Source of the DNA: Pseudomonadota bacterium
Lineage (GTDB): Bacteria; Pseudomonadota; Gammaproteobacteria; Burkholderiales; Burkholderiaceae_D
Length of the DNA: 21,665 nucleotides
Reading direction: 5' to 3'
Assembly: GCA_023420795.1 (NCBI GenBank)
Contig: JAEZVM010000177.1
Coordinates: forward strand, 1 to 21,665
The notes under the pieces are model-generated. The model did not search any database and was not told the DNA's origin. It saw only the letters and a program-made list of their open reading frames with translations. How positions within the stretch are numbered: position 1 is the stretch's first letter; the number at the start of each line of letters is the position of its first letter. The position numbers were made by a program, and so were the translations under genes. Below, one piece after another: positions 14,393-21,665 of the stretch.

Positions 14393-15403
14393 ATGACCAT
14401 TCGCGTCGCAATTAATGGCTACGGCCGTATCGGCCGCAACATCCTCCGCGCTCACTACGAGGGCGGCAAGAAGAATGACATCCAGATCGTTGCGATCAAC
14501 GACCTCGGCAACGCGCAGTCGAACGCGCACTTGACCCGCTACGACACCGCGCACGGCAAGTTTCCGGGTACCGTTGAGGTCGATGGCGAATTCATGGTCG
14601 TCAACGGCGACAAGATCCGCGTGTTCGCGCAGCGCGATCCGGCTCAGATTCCGTGGGGCGAGCTGAACGTCGATGTCGTGCTCGAGTGCACCGGCTTCTT
14701 CACCTCGAAGGAAAAGGCATCGGCACACCTGAAGGGCGGCGCGAAGAAGGTCATCATCTCCGCGCCGGGCGGCAAAGATGTCGATGCGACCGTCGTCTAT
14801 GGCGTCAACCACAGCGTGCTGAAGGCTTCCGACACCGTCATCTCGAACGCTTCCTGCACCACCAACTGCCTGGCGCCGCTGGTCAAGCCGCTGCACGACA
14901 AGATCGGCCTGGAAACCGGCCTGATGACCACCGTGCATGCCTACACCAACGACCAGGTGCTGACCGACGTGATGCATGAAGACCTGCGCCGCGCCCGTTC
15001 CGCCACCCAGTCGATGATCCCGACCAAGACCGGTGCCGCCGCTGCTGTCGGCCTGGTGCTGCCGGAACTGAACGGCAAGCTGGACGGCTATGCAATCCGC
15101 GTCCCGACCATCAACGTGTCGATCGTCGATCTGTCGTTCATCGCCGCCCGCGACACCACGGTCGAAGAAGTCAACAAGATCATGAAGGAAGCCGCAGACG
15201 GCGCGCTGAAGGGCATCCTGACCTATAACACCGAGCCGCTGGTATCGGTCGATTTCAACCACAACCCGGCTTCGAGCAACTTCGACGCGACCCTGACCAA
15301 GGTGTCCGGCCGCCTGGTGAAGGTATCGTCCTGGTACGACAACGAGTGGGGCTTCTCCAATCGCATGCTCGACACCACCGTGGCATTGATGTCCGCAAAA
15401 TAA
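14393..15403 (+). CDS. gap: Glyceraldehyde-3-phosphate dehydrogenase, type I
   Basis: A 336-residue phosphorylating dehydrogenase converting glyceraldehyde-3-phosphate to 1,3-bisphosphoglycerate. The Rossmann motif INGYGRIGRN is at 8-17. The adenosine-ribose-binding acidic residue is Asp37 in VAINDLG, which favours NAD. The catalytic pair is Cys155 in SNASCTTNCLAP and His182 in TVHAYTNDQ. SWYDNEWGFSNRM closes the catalytic domain. A good ribosome site (CAGGAGAAAACC) precedes the ATG. It is the last gene of the tkt-gap unit and is followed by an intrinsic terminator. In many betaproteobacteria pgk follows gap; here the terminator and a convergent gene come instead. Confidence 0.98.
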   Translation: MTIRVAINGYGRIGRNILRAHYEGGKKNDIQIVAINDLGNAQSNAHLTRYDTAHGKFPGTVEVDGEFMVVNGDKIRVFAQRDPAQIPWGELNVDVVLECTGFFTSKEKASAHLKGGAKKVIISAPGGKDVDATVVYGVNHSVLKASDTVISNASCTTNCLAPLVKPLHDKIGLETGLMTTVHAYTNDQVLTDVMHEDLRRARSATQSMIPTKTGAAAAVGLVLPELNGKLDGYAIRVPTINVSIVDLSFIAARDTTVEEVNKIMKEAADGALKGILTYNTEPLVSVDFNHNPASSNFDATLTKVSGRLVKVSSWYDNEWGFSNRMLDTTVALMSAK

Positions 15404-15425
15404 TCGGTAGTTCGAAATCGATTCC

Positions 15426-15453
15426 AACGCCCCGCTTGTCGGGGCGTTTTTTT
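15426..15453 (+). terminator. Intrinsic terminator after gap
   Basis: A 9-base-pair stem (AACGCCCCG with CGGGGCGTT) and a 5-base loop CTTGT are followed by a run of seven T including the end of the stem. It starts 23 bases after the gap stop. On the opposite strand no T-run follows the stem, so it mainly ends tkt-gap transcripts and shields the convergent gene. Confidence 0.93.
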
Positions 15454-15468
15454 ATGTCTGTGCTGTTT

Positions 15469-18400
15469 TTACCACTGCGGCCAGACCGCAATCAGCGCTT
15501 CCGCCGCGCGGCTGTCGAGCGGTTTCGATAGATGGTAGCCCTGTGCATATTCAACGTTCAGTTTGCGCAAGCGCTCGAGCTGGTCCGCGGTTTCGACGCC
15601 TTCGGCGATTGCTTCCATGCCGAGCGTGTGCGCGAGCGTGACGATGGTCTGGATGATGTCCGCATCCCGTCCGCCGGCATCCATCCTGCGCACGAAGGAG
15701 GCATCGATCTTCAGTGAATTGACAGGGAAACGGTGCAGGTATGAAAGCGACGAATAGCCTGTGCCGAAGTCGTCCATCATCAGCTGGATGCCCTTGGCGC
15801 GCAACTTCATCAGCACCTCGGCGGCGGCCTCGGCATGTTCCATGATGACCGTTTCCGTGACTTCGAGCTTCAGGCTAGCCGTGTCCAGGCCGGTCTGGGT
15901 GAGAACCTGCTCGATCTGCTGGATCAGGTCCGGCTGCGCGAACTGGCGCCCGGCCAGATTCACGCTCATCTGCAGTTGCGATCGCTCGGGGAACATCAGC
16001 TGCCATGCGCGCATCTGGCGGCATGCCTCCGTCAGTACCCAGCGGCCGATATGCACGATCAGGCCGGTTTCTTCCGTCAGAGGGATGAATTCGCTCGGCG
16101 GCATCAATGCGCCATCAGCGCGGCGCATGCGCACCAGTGCCTCGAACCCGGACAGGCGACCGCTGCCGAGCGCCACGATGGGCTGGTAATGCACCTCGAA
16201 CTCCTGGCCCCTGACCACCGCTTGCCGCAGTCTGGTTTCCATGTCGAACATGGCAACCGTGCGCTCGCGCAGGTCGGATTCGAACACTTCGCTGCAGGCG
16301 CCGCCGCGTGTCACTGCACGGTGGTTCGCGGTTTCCGCGTCACGCAGGAGGTCGGCCGCCTCGGTGTATGAGACCTTGCTCAGCACGATGCCGATGCTGG
16401 CGGTGGTGTACACCTCGTAGCTGTCGAGCTTGTAGGCCGTGATCAGTTCCGTCTGCAACTTGTCGGTGAAGCGGGTTGCCTCGCCCGCATCCCGAATGTC
16501 GTTGAGCAGGATCGCGAATTCGTCGCCGCCCAGGTGCGCGACTGTGTCGCCCAGACGCAGACTGTCCCCGAGGCGCTTGGTAACGGCGACCAGCAACTGG
16601 TCGCCGACATGACGGCCGAGGCTGTCGGTAATCACGCGGAAACGGTCGAGCGTCACGAGCAGCAGTGCGAAGCCATAGTCGTTCACGGTGCGCGCACGTT
16701 CCAGCGCATCGTTCAGCCGGTCGAGCAATGCCGCACGGTTTGGCAGGCCGGTAAGCGTATCGCGCAGGGGCTCTTTCTCGATGACCGACGCGATCATCAC
16801 GCGCGCCGAGGCGGCTCCGACCACGCCGGCCAGATGCGCTTCCGCCGTGCTGACCAGTTCCGCATCGGCCTCGTGAGGCCAGTCCAGTCCGTGCTGCCGC
16901 GCATGGGAAGTGAAGATGGAAACTGCGCGCGCCGAACCGAGAAAGCGTGACAGAAGCGATTGCAGTTCCGGCAGCGAGCCGTGCGCCCGCCACGTCTGTT
17001 CCGTCGCGGCGCGCTCGCGCCTGAACACGTCCACGAACAGGGCGGCTTGCGTCTGTTCGACAGCGTTCTGGCCGGTCATCACCGACACGCCGATGAAGGC
17101 GCCGATATTGGCCAGCATGCTCCAGACCATTGCATGTGTGACCTCATCCATGCCGGTCAGGCCGAACAACTGCAGCGGCCGCAACAGCTCGATGCCGAAC
17201 GGGCCGTGTTCGAGCAGGCTCATCGACAGCCAGCCGGAACGGGCGAAGGATGGCAGCATCAGCGTGTACGTCCATACCAGGAAGCCGGCGGTAAGCGCGG
17301 CAAGCGCACCGGCGCGGGTTGCTCCCTTCCAGTAGATGCCGCCGAACACCACCGGCGCGAACTGCGCAGCGGCCGCGAAGGAAATGAGGCCGATCGATAC
17401 GAGCGCATAGGTCTCGCCGGCCAGCCGGAAATAGACATAACCAAGCAGCAGGCCGAGCACGATGGTGGCGCGTCGGATACCGAGCAGGAGACCGGACATG
17501 TTCATGTGCTCCCTGATTTTCAGACGCTTGATGCGCAGCAGTAGAGGCACCACCAGATCATTGCAGACCATGGTCGAAAGGGCGATGGTTTCAACGATGA
17601 CCATGCCGGTGGCCGCCGAAAGGCCACCAACGAAAACCAGCAGCGCGAGCGCCGGCTGCCGTTCGGACAAGGGCAGCGTGAGCACGAAGGTATCCGGATC
17701 GACGCCCTGCCCGGAAAAATGCAGCATCCCGCCCAATGCGATCGGCAGCACGAAGATATTGAACAGCAGCAGATAAAGCGGAAACAGCCAGATCGCCTTA
17801 TTCAGGTGGGCTTCGTCCACGTTTTCGACCACCGCCACCTGGAATTGCCGCGGCAGGAACAGGATCGCCAGCATTGAAATGAAGGCCACCGAAAACAGCG
17901 ATGCCCAGCTATGGAAGATGTCGGTCGTCTCGTTGCCGATGGTGAATGCGGCCCTTGCTTCCGGCAGCCGTGAAGCTTTGGCAAACAGATCGCCGAAGCC
18001 GCCGAACATGCCGTAAGTGACGAAGATCCCGATACAAAGGAAGGCCAGCAGCTTGACTAGCGATTCGAATGCGATTGCCGCCACCATCCCCTCATGCCGT
18101 TCGGCGGCATCGATGTGGCGGGTGCCGAACAGGATCGTGAATGCGGCGAGGATCAGCGCGACGTAAAAGGCAGTGTCCGTCCAGACCGGTCCCGGCCTGT
18201 CGAGAGATACGGTGATGAGGTCCGGATAGCCGAGCAGCACATTGAAGCTGACCGAGATGGCCTTGAGCTGCAGCGAAATGTAGGGTGTTATGCCCACCAC
18301 CGCGATCACCGTCACCAGTCCGGCCAGCAGCCCGCTCTTGCCATAGCGAGCGGAAATGAAATCGGCCAGTGACGTGATGTGATTTTCCTTGGCGATGCGG

Positions 18401-18672
18401 ATGATCTTGCGCAGCACCACCCACCACAACACCACCATTACGGTCGGGCCCAGATACACCGGCAGGAAACCGATTCCGCTGACCGCCGCACGGCCGGTAT
18501 TGCCATAAAACGTCCAGCCGGTCGCATAGACCGCCAGCGACAGCGAATAAACGTAGGGATTGGCAATGATGCTGCGGCCGCGTGCGGCGGCCTTGTCGCC
18601 ATGCCATGCAATCGCGAACAGAAGACCGAGATAGGTGAACGCGACGAGCGCGATCAGCCAGCCCGGAATCAT
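15469..18672 (-). CDS. Sodium/solute-symporter-like sensor with GGDEF and EAL domains (c-di-GMP signalling)
   Basis: A 1067-residue inner-membrane protein. Residues 1 to about 535 form a multi-helix SLC5/SSS-type domain (PutP-like, as in the N-terminal half of CbrA), with motifs such as YATGWTFYGNTGRAAVSGIG and LADFISARYGKSG. Residues about 565-632 resemble the STAC linker of CbrA-type kinases (QSLLSRFLGSARAVSIF, HLAGVVGAASARVMIAS). A GGDEF domain follows (DTLTGLPNR at 638-646, inhibitory-site RLGD at 706-709, GGDEF at 715-719). A C-terminal EAL domain has EAL at 844-846, Asn905 in SVNLAGRQF, LEVTET, DDFGTGYSS at 967-975, LKIDASF, AEGVET and QGYHLSKPL, i.e. all expected catalytic residues. 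The GGDEF domain lacks two key residues (Thr674 for Asp, Thr682 for Asn), so phosphodiesterase output is likelier than synthesis. A GGAGG ribosome site lies before the ATG. A small membrane-protein gene ends 40 bases upstream. Confidence 0.92.
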   Translation of the reverse strand: MIPGWLIALVAFTYLGLLFAIAWHGDKAAARGRSIIANPYVYSLSLAVYATGWTFYGNTGRAAVSGIGFLPVYLGPTVMVVLWWVVLRKIIRIAKENHITSLADFISARYGKSGLLAGLVTVIAVVGITPYISLQLKAISVSFNVLLGYPDLITVSLDRPGPVWTDTAFYVALILAAFTILFGTRHIDAAERHEGMVAAIAFESLVKLLAFLCIGIFVTYGMFGGFGDLFAKASRLPEARAAFTIGNETTDIFHSWASLFSVAFISMLAILFLPRQFQVAVVENVDEAHLNKAIWLFPLYLLLFNIFVLPIALGGMLHFSGQGVDPDTFVLTLPLSERQPALALLVFVGGLSAATGMVIVETIALSTMVCNDLVVPLLLRIKRLKIREHMNMSGLLLGIRRATIVLGLLLGYVYFRLAGETYALVSIGLISFAAAAQFAPVVFGGIYWKGATRAGALAALTAGFLVWTYTLMLPSFARSGWLSMSLLEHGPFGIELLRPLQLFGLTGMDEVTHAMVWSMLANIGAFIGVSVMTGQNAVEQTQAALFVDVFRRERAATEQTWRAHGSLPELQSLLSRFLGSARAVSIFTSHARQHGLDWPHEADAELVSTAEAHLAGVVGAASARVMIASVIEKEPLRDTLTGLPNRAALLDRLNDALERARTVNDYGFALLLVTLDRFRVITDSLGRHVGDQLLVAVTKRLGDSLRLGDTVAHLGGDEFAILLNDIRDAGEATRFTDKLQTELITAYKLDSYEVYTTASIGIVLSKVSYTEAADLLRDAETANHRAVTRGGACSEVFESDLRERTVAMFDMETRLRQAVVRGQEFEVHYQPIVALGSGRLSGFEALVRMRRADGALMPPSEFIPLTEETGLIVHIGRWVLTEACRQMRAWQLMFPERSQLQMSVNLAGRQFAQPDLIQQIEQVLTQTGLDTASLKLEVTETVIMEHAEAAAEVLMKLRAKGIQLMMDDFGTGYSSLSYLHRFPVNSLKIDASFVRRMDAGGRDADIIQTIVTLAHTLGMEAIAEGVETADQLERLRKLNVEYAQGYHLSKPLDSRAAEALIAVWPQW

Positions 18673-18712
18673 CTAGCCTCCGCTGGAATGCCGGCTGGTT
18701 GGATTCATGGCC

Positions 18713-18907
18713 TTATCTTTTCTCGACTGCATATGCGGAGAGCACGATCAGCACGGCCCAGGCGCCGAATACATACAGATAAAGCACAGGAATGCCGAAC
18801 AGGGTATCTGGCCTGTTGAATAGCGCAAGCAGGGGATAGTTGAATAAAAGATTCCCTAAAAGGAACAGCGCGATAAGGTGCTGTTCCCGGGCATGCGGTT
18901 TCTTCAT
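18713..18907 (-). CDS. Small two-helix membrane protein preceding the symporter-like sensor
   Basis: A 64-residue protein beginning MKKPHAREQHLIALFLLGNL. Two hydrophobic segments are visible, at about 11-30 (LIALFLLGNLLFNYPLLALF) and 40-60 (PVLYLYVFGAWAVLIVLSAYA), joined by a short polar loop NRPDTLFG, and it ends VEKR. GGAG lies 6 bases before the ATG, which decides the start; the open frame extends further upstream but only as an overlap of glnE. Small two-helix proteins are often encoded directly before SSS-family genes (YjcH before ActP, YhdT before PanF, CbrX before CbrA). By position and form this is one of them, probably a partner or assembly subunit of the following sensor. No family could be assigned from sequence alone. 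Confidence 0.82.
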   Translation of the reverse strand: MKKPHAREQHLIALFLLGNLLFNYPLLALFNRPDTLFGIPVLYLYVFGAWAVLIVLSAYAVEKR

Positions 18908-18973
18908 CCGGAGCTCCGTTCTGCAATTTTCTTCTATCAAAATAGGGGATATTGGCGAAATTGCAATGGCAGA

Positions 18974-18979
18974 TGTCAA
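18974..18979 (-). promoter_or_regulatory. Possible -35 element for the small membrane protein/sensor operon
   Basis: The minus strand reads TTGACA, a full -35 consensus, in the 110-base gap after glnE. The hexamer 17 bases downstream (GCCAAT, 18951-18956) is a poor -10; CAATAT two to three bases later is a slightly better alternative. The location fits a promoter for the two downstream genes, separate from glnE. Confidence 0.35.
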
Positions 18980-19017
18980 CAAGCCTGATGAAGCCAGCCT
19001 TCCGGATATTTCGCTGC

Positions 19018-21665
19018 TTACGGCTCCTCGCCGAGGGTTGCCGCCCACAAACGGATGACGCAGTCCTTTTCCTGGACCACGCGTTCCATTTCGATGCGCG
19101 CGCGTTCGTTGCCCTGCAGCCTGATCTGGTGCTGCATCTTTCGGAAAGTGCGATAGGCATCGGCCACATCGCCGGCCAGCGCGCCATCGATCAGCCCCAG
19201 TTCCCCGCACAGCTTCAGCAGTGCGATATTGCCGATGTCGGCGGTCAGCTGCGGGTAGCGGTGCGCATGCAGCAGCACGAGGAACTGGACGATGAACTCG
19301 ATATCGATCATGCCGCCGGTATCGTGCTTCAGGTCGAACATCTCGGAGCGGTTTGGATGCGCGTCATGCATCTTGTGGCGCATCGTCCGCACTTCCTGCC
19401 GCAGTTTCTCTTCCTCGCGCGGCTGGCGCAGCACTGCTTCGCGGATCGCTTCGAAGCGCGCGCCGATGGTGGCATCGCCTGCGCAGAAGCGGGCGCGCGT
19501 CAGCGCCTGATGCTCCCAAAGCCATGCCGATTCAGCCTGGTATTTCTCGAACGCCGACAGCCGCGATACCAGCAGGCCGCTCGCGCCGTCAGGGCGCAAC
19601 GCGATATCGATATCGAACAGGATGCCGGACGGCGTGTGGCTGGTCATCCAGGTGATGAAGCGCTGCGCCAGCTTCGCATAGTGCGCGGGCGCTTCCTGAT
19701 CCTCGTCATCGAAAAGGAAGATCACGTCCAGGTCGGACACGTAGCCGAGCTCTTTGCCGCCCAGCTTGCCATAGGCGATGACCGCGAATTTAGGGGTATC
19801 GATGTGCCGGTTGTGTATCGTCTTCCATGCAGCCCTGATAGTCGCATCAACCAGGATATCGGCCAGCGCGGAAAGATGGTCGGCCAGCTTCTCAACCGTC
19901 AGCGCGCCTTCCAGATCCTGCGCCAACAGACGGAACAGCTGTGCATGGTGCAGGTCGCGCAGCACGTTCATCTGCTGTTCGGTATCGCCCTCCGCTGCAT
20001 TGAGCTGGCGCTGTACTTCCGCGGCGAACGCATGCCAGTCGGGAGCGGCATGCAGCGTGCGGTCGTCCAGCAGTTCGTCGAGCAGAATAGGGTGGTGCGT
20101 CAGATACTTTGCCGCCCAGTCGCTCGCGTTCATCATCCGGATCACCCGCTCCAGCGTGTGCGGATACTCGGTCAGCAGCGCGAGATAGGCTGCACGGCGC
20201 GCGATCGCCTCGAAGAAGTCGAGCAGGCGGCCGAGCGTCGCCGAGCGTGCTTCCGGAGCGCCAGCGATGATCGGCAGCGCGGCATTGATCAGCGCCATCA
20301 GTTTGCTGCGGCTGGTGCCTGGCAGCGATTGCAGCTTTGGCGAATGTGAGGTCAGCAGCAGGCGTTGCGCAGCGGATGGCGCATCGTCGAATCCGAGCGC
20401 TGTCAGGCGTGTTTCGATCGCTTCGTGGGAATCGGTATCCGCAATGCTTGCCTGTACCGCAGCGTCTTCCGACTCGGCTTTCGGTGCGGCGGGGCCGGTG
20501 CTCTTGTCGCTGAACATCGCGTCGAACTGCGCCGCGACGACGGCACGATGCGCATCCAGCTCCGTCAGAAGCGATTCGACATCGGCAAAGCCCATCATCC
20601 GGGCGATCGTCAATTGGTCGTCGGGGTTGGGCGGCAGCGTGTGGGTCTGTGCGTCGTCGAGGTATTGCAGCCGGTGTTCCAGGTTGCGCAGGAAGGTGTA
20701 CGCCTTCTGTAGTTGATCCACTTCGGCCACCGACAGCAGGTTCTTCTCTGCCAGCGTGTTCAGCGTGGTACGGGTCGAGCGGTCGCGCAGCGAGGTGTCG
20801 CGGCCGCCGCGTATCAGCTGAAAGACCTGCGCCAGGAACTCGACTTCGCGGATGCCGCCACGGCCCAGCTTCACGTTGTTGGTGCGGCCGGGATGCCGTG
20901 CTTCCTGTCGTTTGACTTCAGCACGGATCTGCGCGTGCATGTTGCGCATCGCCTCGATGGCACTGAAGTCCAGATAACGTCGATAGACAAAGGGCCGGAC
21001 GATCTTTTCCAGCACTTCGATATCTGCCGCGCGCCCGGTCATTGCACGCGCCTTGACCCATGCATAGCGCTCCCACTCGCGGCCCTGCACGATCAGGTAT
21101 TCCTCGACCATGTTCATGCTGGCGGCCAGCGGGCCGGAGGCGCCGTTCGGCCGCAGCGCCATATCGACGCGGAAGGTGAATCCGTCTTCGGTAATCTCGG
21201 ACAGCGCCGCGATCAGCTTCTTGCCCAGCCGGACGAAGAATTCATGGTTCGACAACTGCCGCTGTTCCGGCGAGCTGGCCCGGGTTTCGCCGTCTTCCGG
21301 ATAGATGAAGATCAGGTCAATGTCGGACGAGACATTCAGCTCATACCCGCCCAGCTTGCCCATCCCCAGCACGATCATTTCCTGTTCTTGCCCCGCCTCG
21401 GCACCGATCGGTGTGCCGTGTACTTCAGCCAGTTCCGCGTGAATCGCCGCCACATGCGTGCGCACCGCGAAGTCCGCGAAGTGGCTGATGGTCGCCAGCA
21501 CTTCGGGCAGATCGGCCCGGCCGCTCAGATCCCTTTCAATCAGCGTCGCCACCACCAGGTTGCGGACCCGGCGCATCGCCCGCACGAGAGGCATCCCGGC
21601 GCTTATTTCGTTTTGTAAAAGACGAGCAAAATCGACCGGGGTAATGGATAATTCGGCAAGTTCCG
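19018..21665 (-). CDS. glnE: Bifunctional glutamine-synthetase adenylyltransferase/adenylyl-removing enzyme, partial
   Basis: The last 881 codons of GlnE; the open frame continues through the right edge (…ELAELSITPVDFARLL before the first internal Met), so the N-terminus is missing, probably some 40-70 residues. GlnE adds or removes AMP on glutamine synthetase in response to PII and glutamine, switching nitrogen assimilation off or on. Both nucleotidyltransferase halves are visible: the adenylyl-removing site GMGKLGGYELNVSSDIDLIF and the adenylylating site YGKLGGKELGYVSDLDVIFL, each with its metal-binding DxD. Other family stretches include GRGGIREVEFLAQVFQLI and HDTGGMIDIEFIVQFLVL, the latter two being the helical segments after each catalytic site. 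The C-terminus (WAATLGEEP) is intact. Confidence 0.97.
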   Translation of the reverse strand, partial: ELAELSITPVDFARLLQNEISAGMPLVRAMRRVRNLVVATLIERDLSGRADLPEVLATISHFADFAVRTHVAAIHAELAEVHGTPIGAEAGQEQEMIVLGMGKLGGYELNVSSDIDLIFIYPEDGETRASSPEQRQLSNHEFFVRLGKKLIAALSEITEDGFTFRVDMALRPNGASGPLAASMNMVEEYLIVQGREWERYAWVKARAMTGRAADIEVLEKIVRPFVYRRYLDFSAIEAMRNMHAQIRAEVKRQEARHPGRTNNVKLGRGGIREVEFLAQVFQLIRGGRDTSLRDRSTRTTLNTLAEKNLLSVAEVDQLQKAYTFLRNLEHRLQYLDDAQTHTLPPNPDDQLTIARMMGFADVESLLTELDAHRAVVAAQFDAMFSDKSTGPAAPKAESEDAAVQASIADTDSHEAIETRLTALGFDDAPSAAQRLLLTSHSPKLQSLPGTSRSKLMALINAALPIIAGAPEARSATLGRLLDFFEAIARRAAYLALLTEYPHTLERVIRMMNASDWAAKYLTHHPILLDELLDDRTLHAAPDWHAFAAEVQRQLNAAEGDTEQQMNVLRDLHHAQLFRLLAQDLEGALTVEKLADHLSALADILVDATIRAAWKTIHNRHIDTPKFAVIAYGKLGGKELGYVSDLDVIFLFDDEDQEAPAHYAKLAQRFITWMTSHTPSGILFDIDIALRPDGASGLLVSRLSAFEKYQAESAWLWEHQALTRARFCAGDATIGARFEAIREAVLRQPREEEKLRQEVRTMRHKMHDAHPNRSEMFDLKHDTGGMIDIEFIVQFLVLLHAHRYPQLTADIGNIALLKLCGELGLIDGALAGDVADAYRTFRKMQHQIRLQGNERARIEMERVVQEKDCVIRLWAATLGEEP

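Overview
This is a GC-rich chromosomal stretch from a Gram-negative bacterium, most likely a betaproteobacterium of the order Burkholderiales and plausibly the family Oxalobacteraceae. The basis is the gene order ribF-ileS-lspA-coaBC-dut, the rsmE/tkt/gap neighbourhood and the protein sequences. Genus assignment is not possible from this view. No rRNA, tRNA, CRISPR array, insertion sequence or phage gene was seen. Most of the window is conserved housekeeping DNA. The less ordinary parts are the left edge and the block at 15.5-18.9 kb.

Layout. (1) 1-2290, minus strand: a ferrous-iron uptake operon of the Ftr/P19 type, with the order P19-like periplasmic protein, porin-like outer-membrane protein, cupredoxin-like protein (cut by the window edge). 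An AT-rich control region with a good Fur-box match lies just upstream. (2) 2576-9936, minus strand: ribF, ileS, lspA, coaBC, dut and an M48-like PDZ lipoprotein, read as one co-oriented cluster. The lipoprotein has lost apparent zinc ligands. (3) 10013-12154, minus strand: rsmE, a YidB/DUF937 protein and an MtfA-family peptidase. (4) 12367-15403, plus strand: tkt and gap, diverging from rsmE and closed by a clear intrinsic terminator. (5) 15469-21665, minus strand: glnE (start beyond the right edge), a 64-residue two-helix membrane protein, and a 1067-residue protein that joins a sodium/solute-symporter-like membrane domain to GGDEF and EAL domains.

How the parts work together. The Ftr-type genes should bring Fe2+ into the cell under Fur control, and the porin between them may serve the outer membrane step. 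The central cluster supplies FMN/FAD, charged tRNA-Ile, lipoprotein signal-peptide cleavage, coenzyme A and dUTP removal. tkt and gap serve the pentose-phosphate and glycolytic/gluconeogenic routes. GlnE controls glutamine synthetase by adenylylation. The symporter-GGDEF-EAL protein looks like a nutrient sensor that adjusts cyclic di-GMP. It resembles the sensor kinase CbrA in its membrane half, but carries c-di-GMP domains where CbrA has a kinase. Its GGDEF domain keeps the signature motif but lacks two residues needed for synthesis, so phosphodiesterase output is the better guess. This protein with its small membrane partner is the most interesting system in the window.
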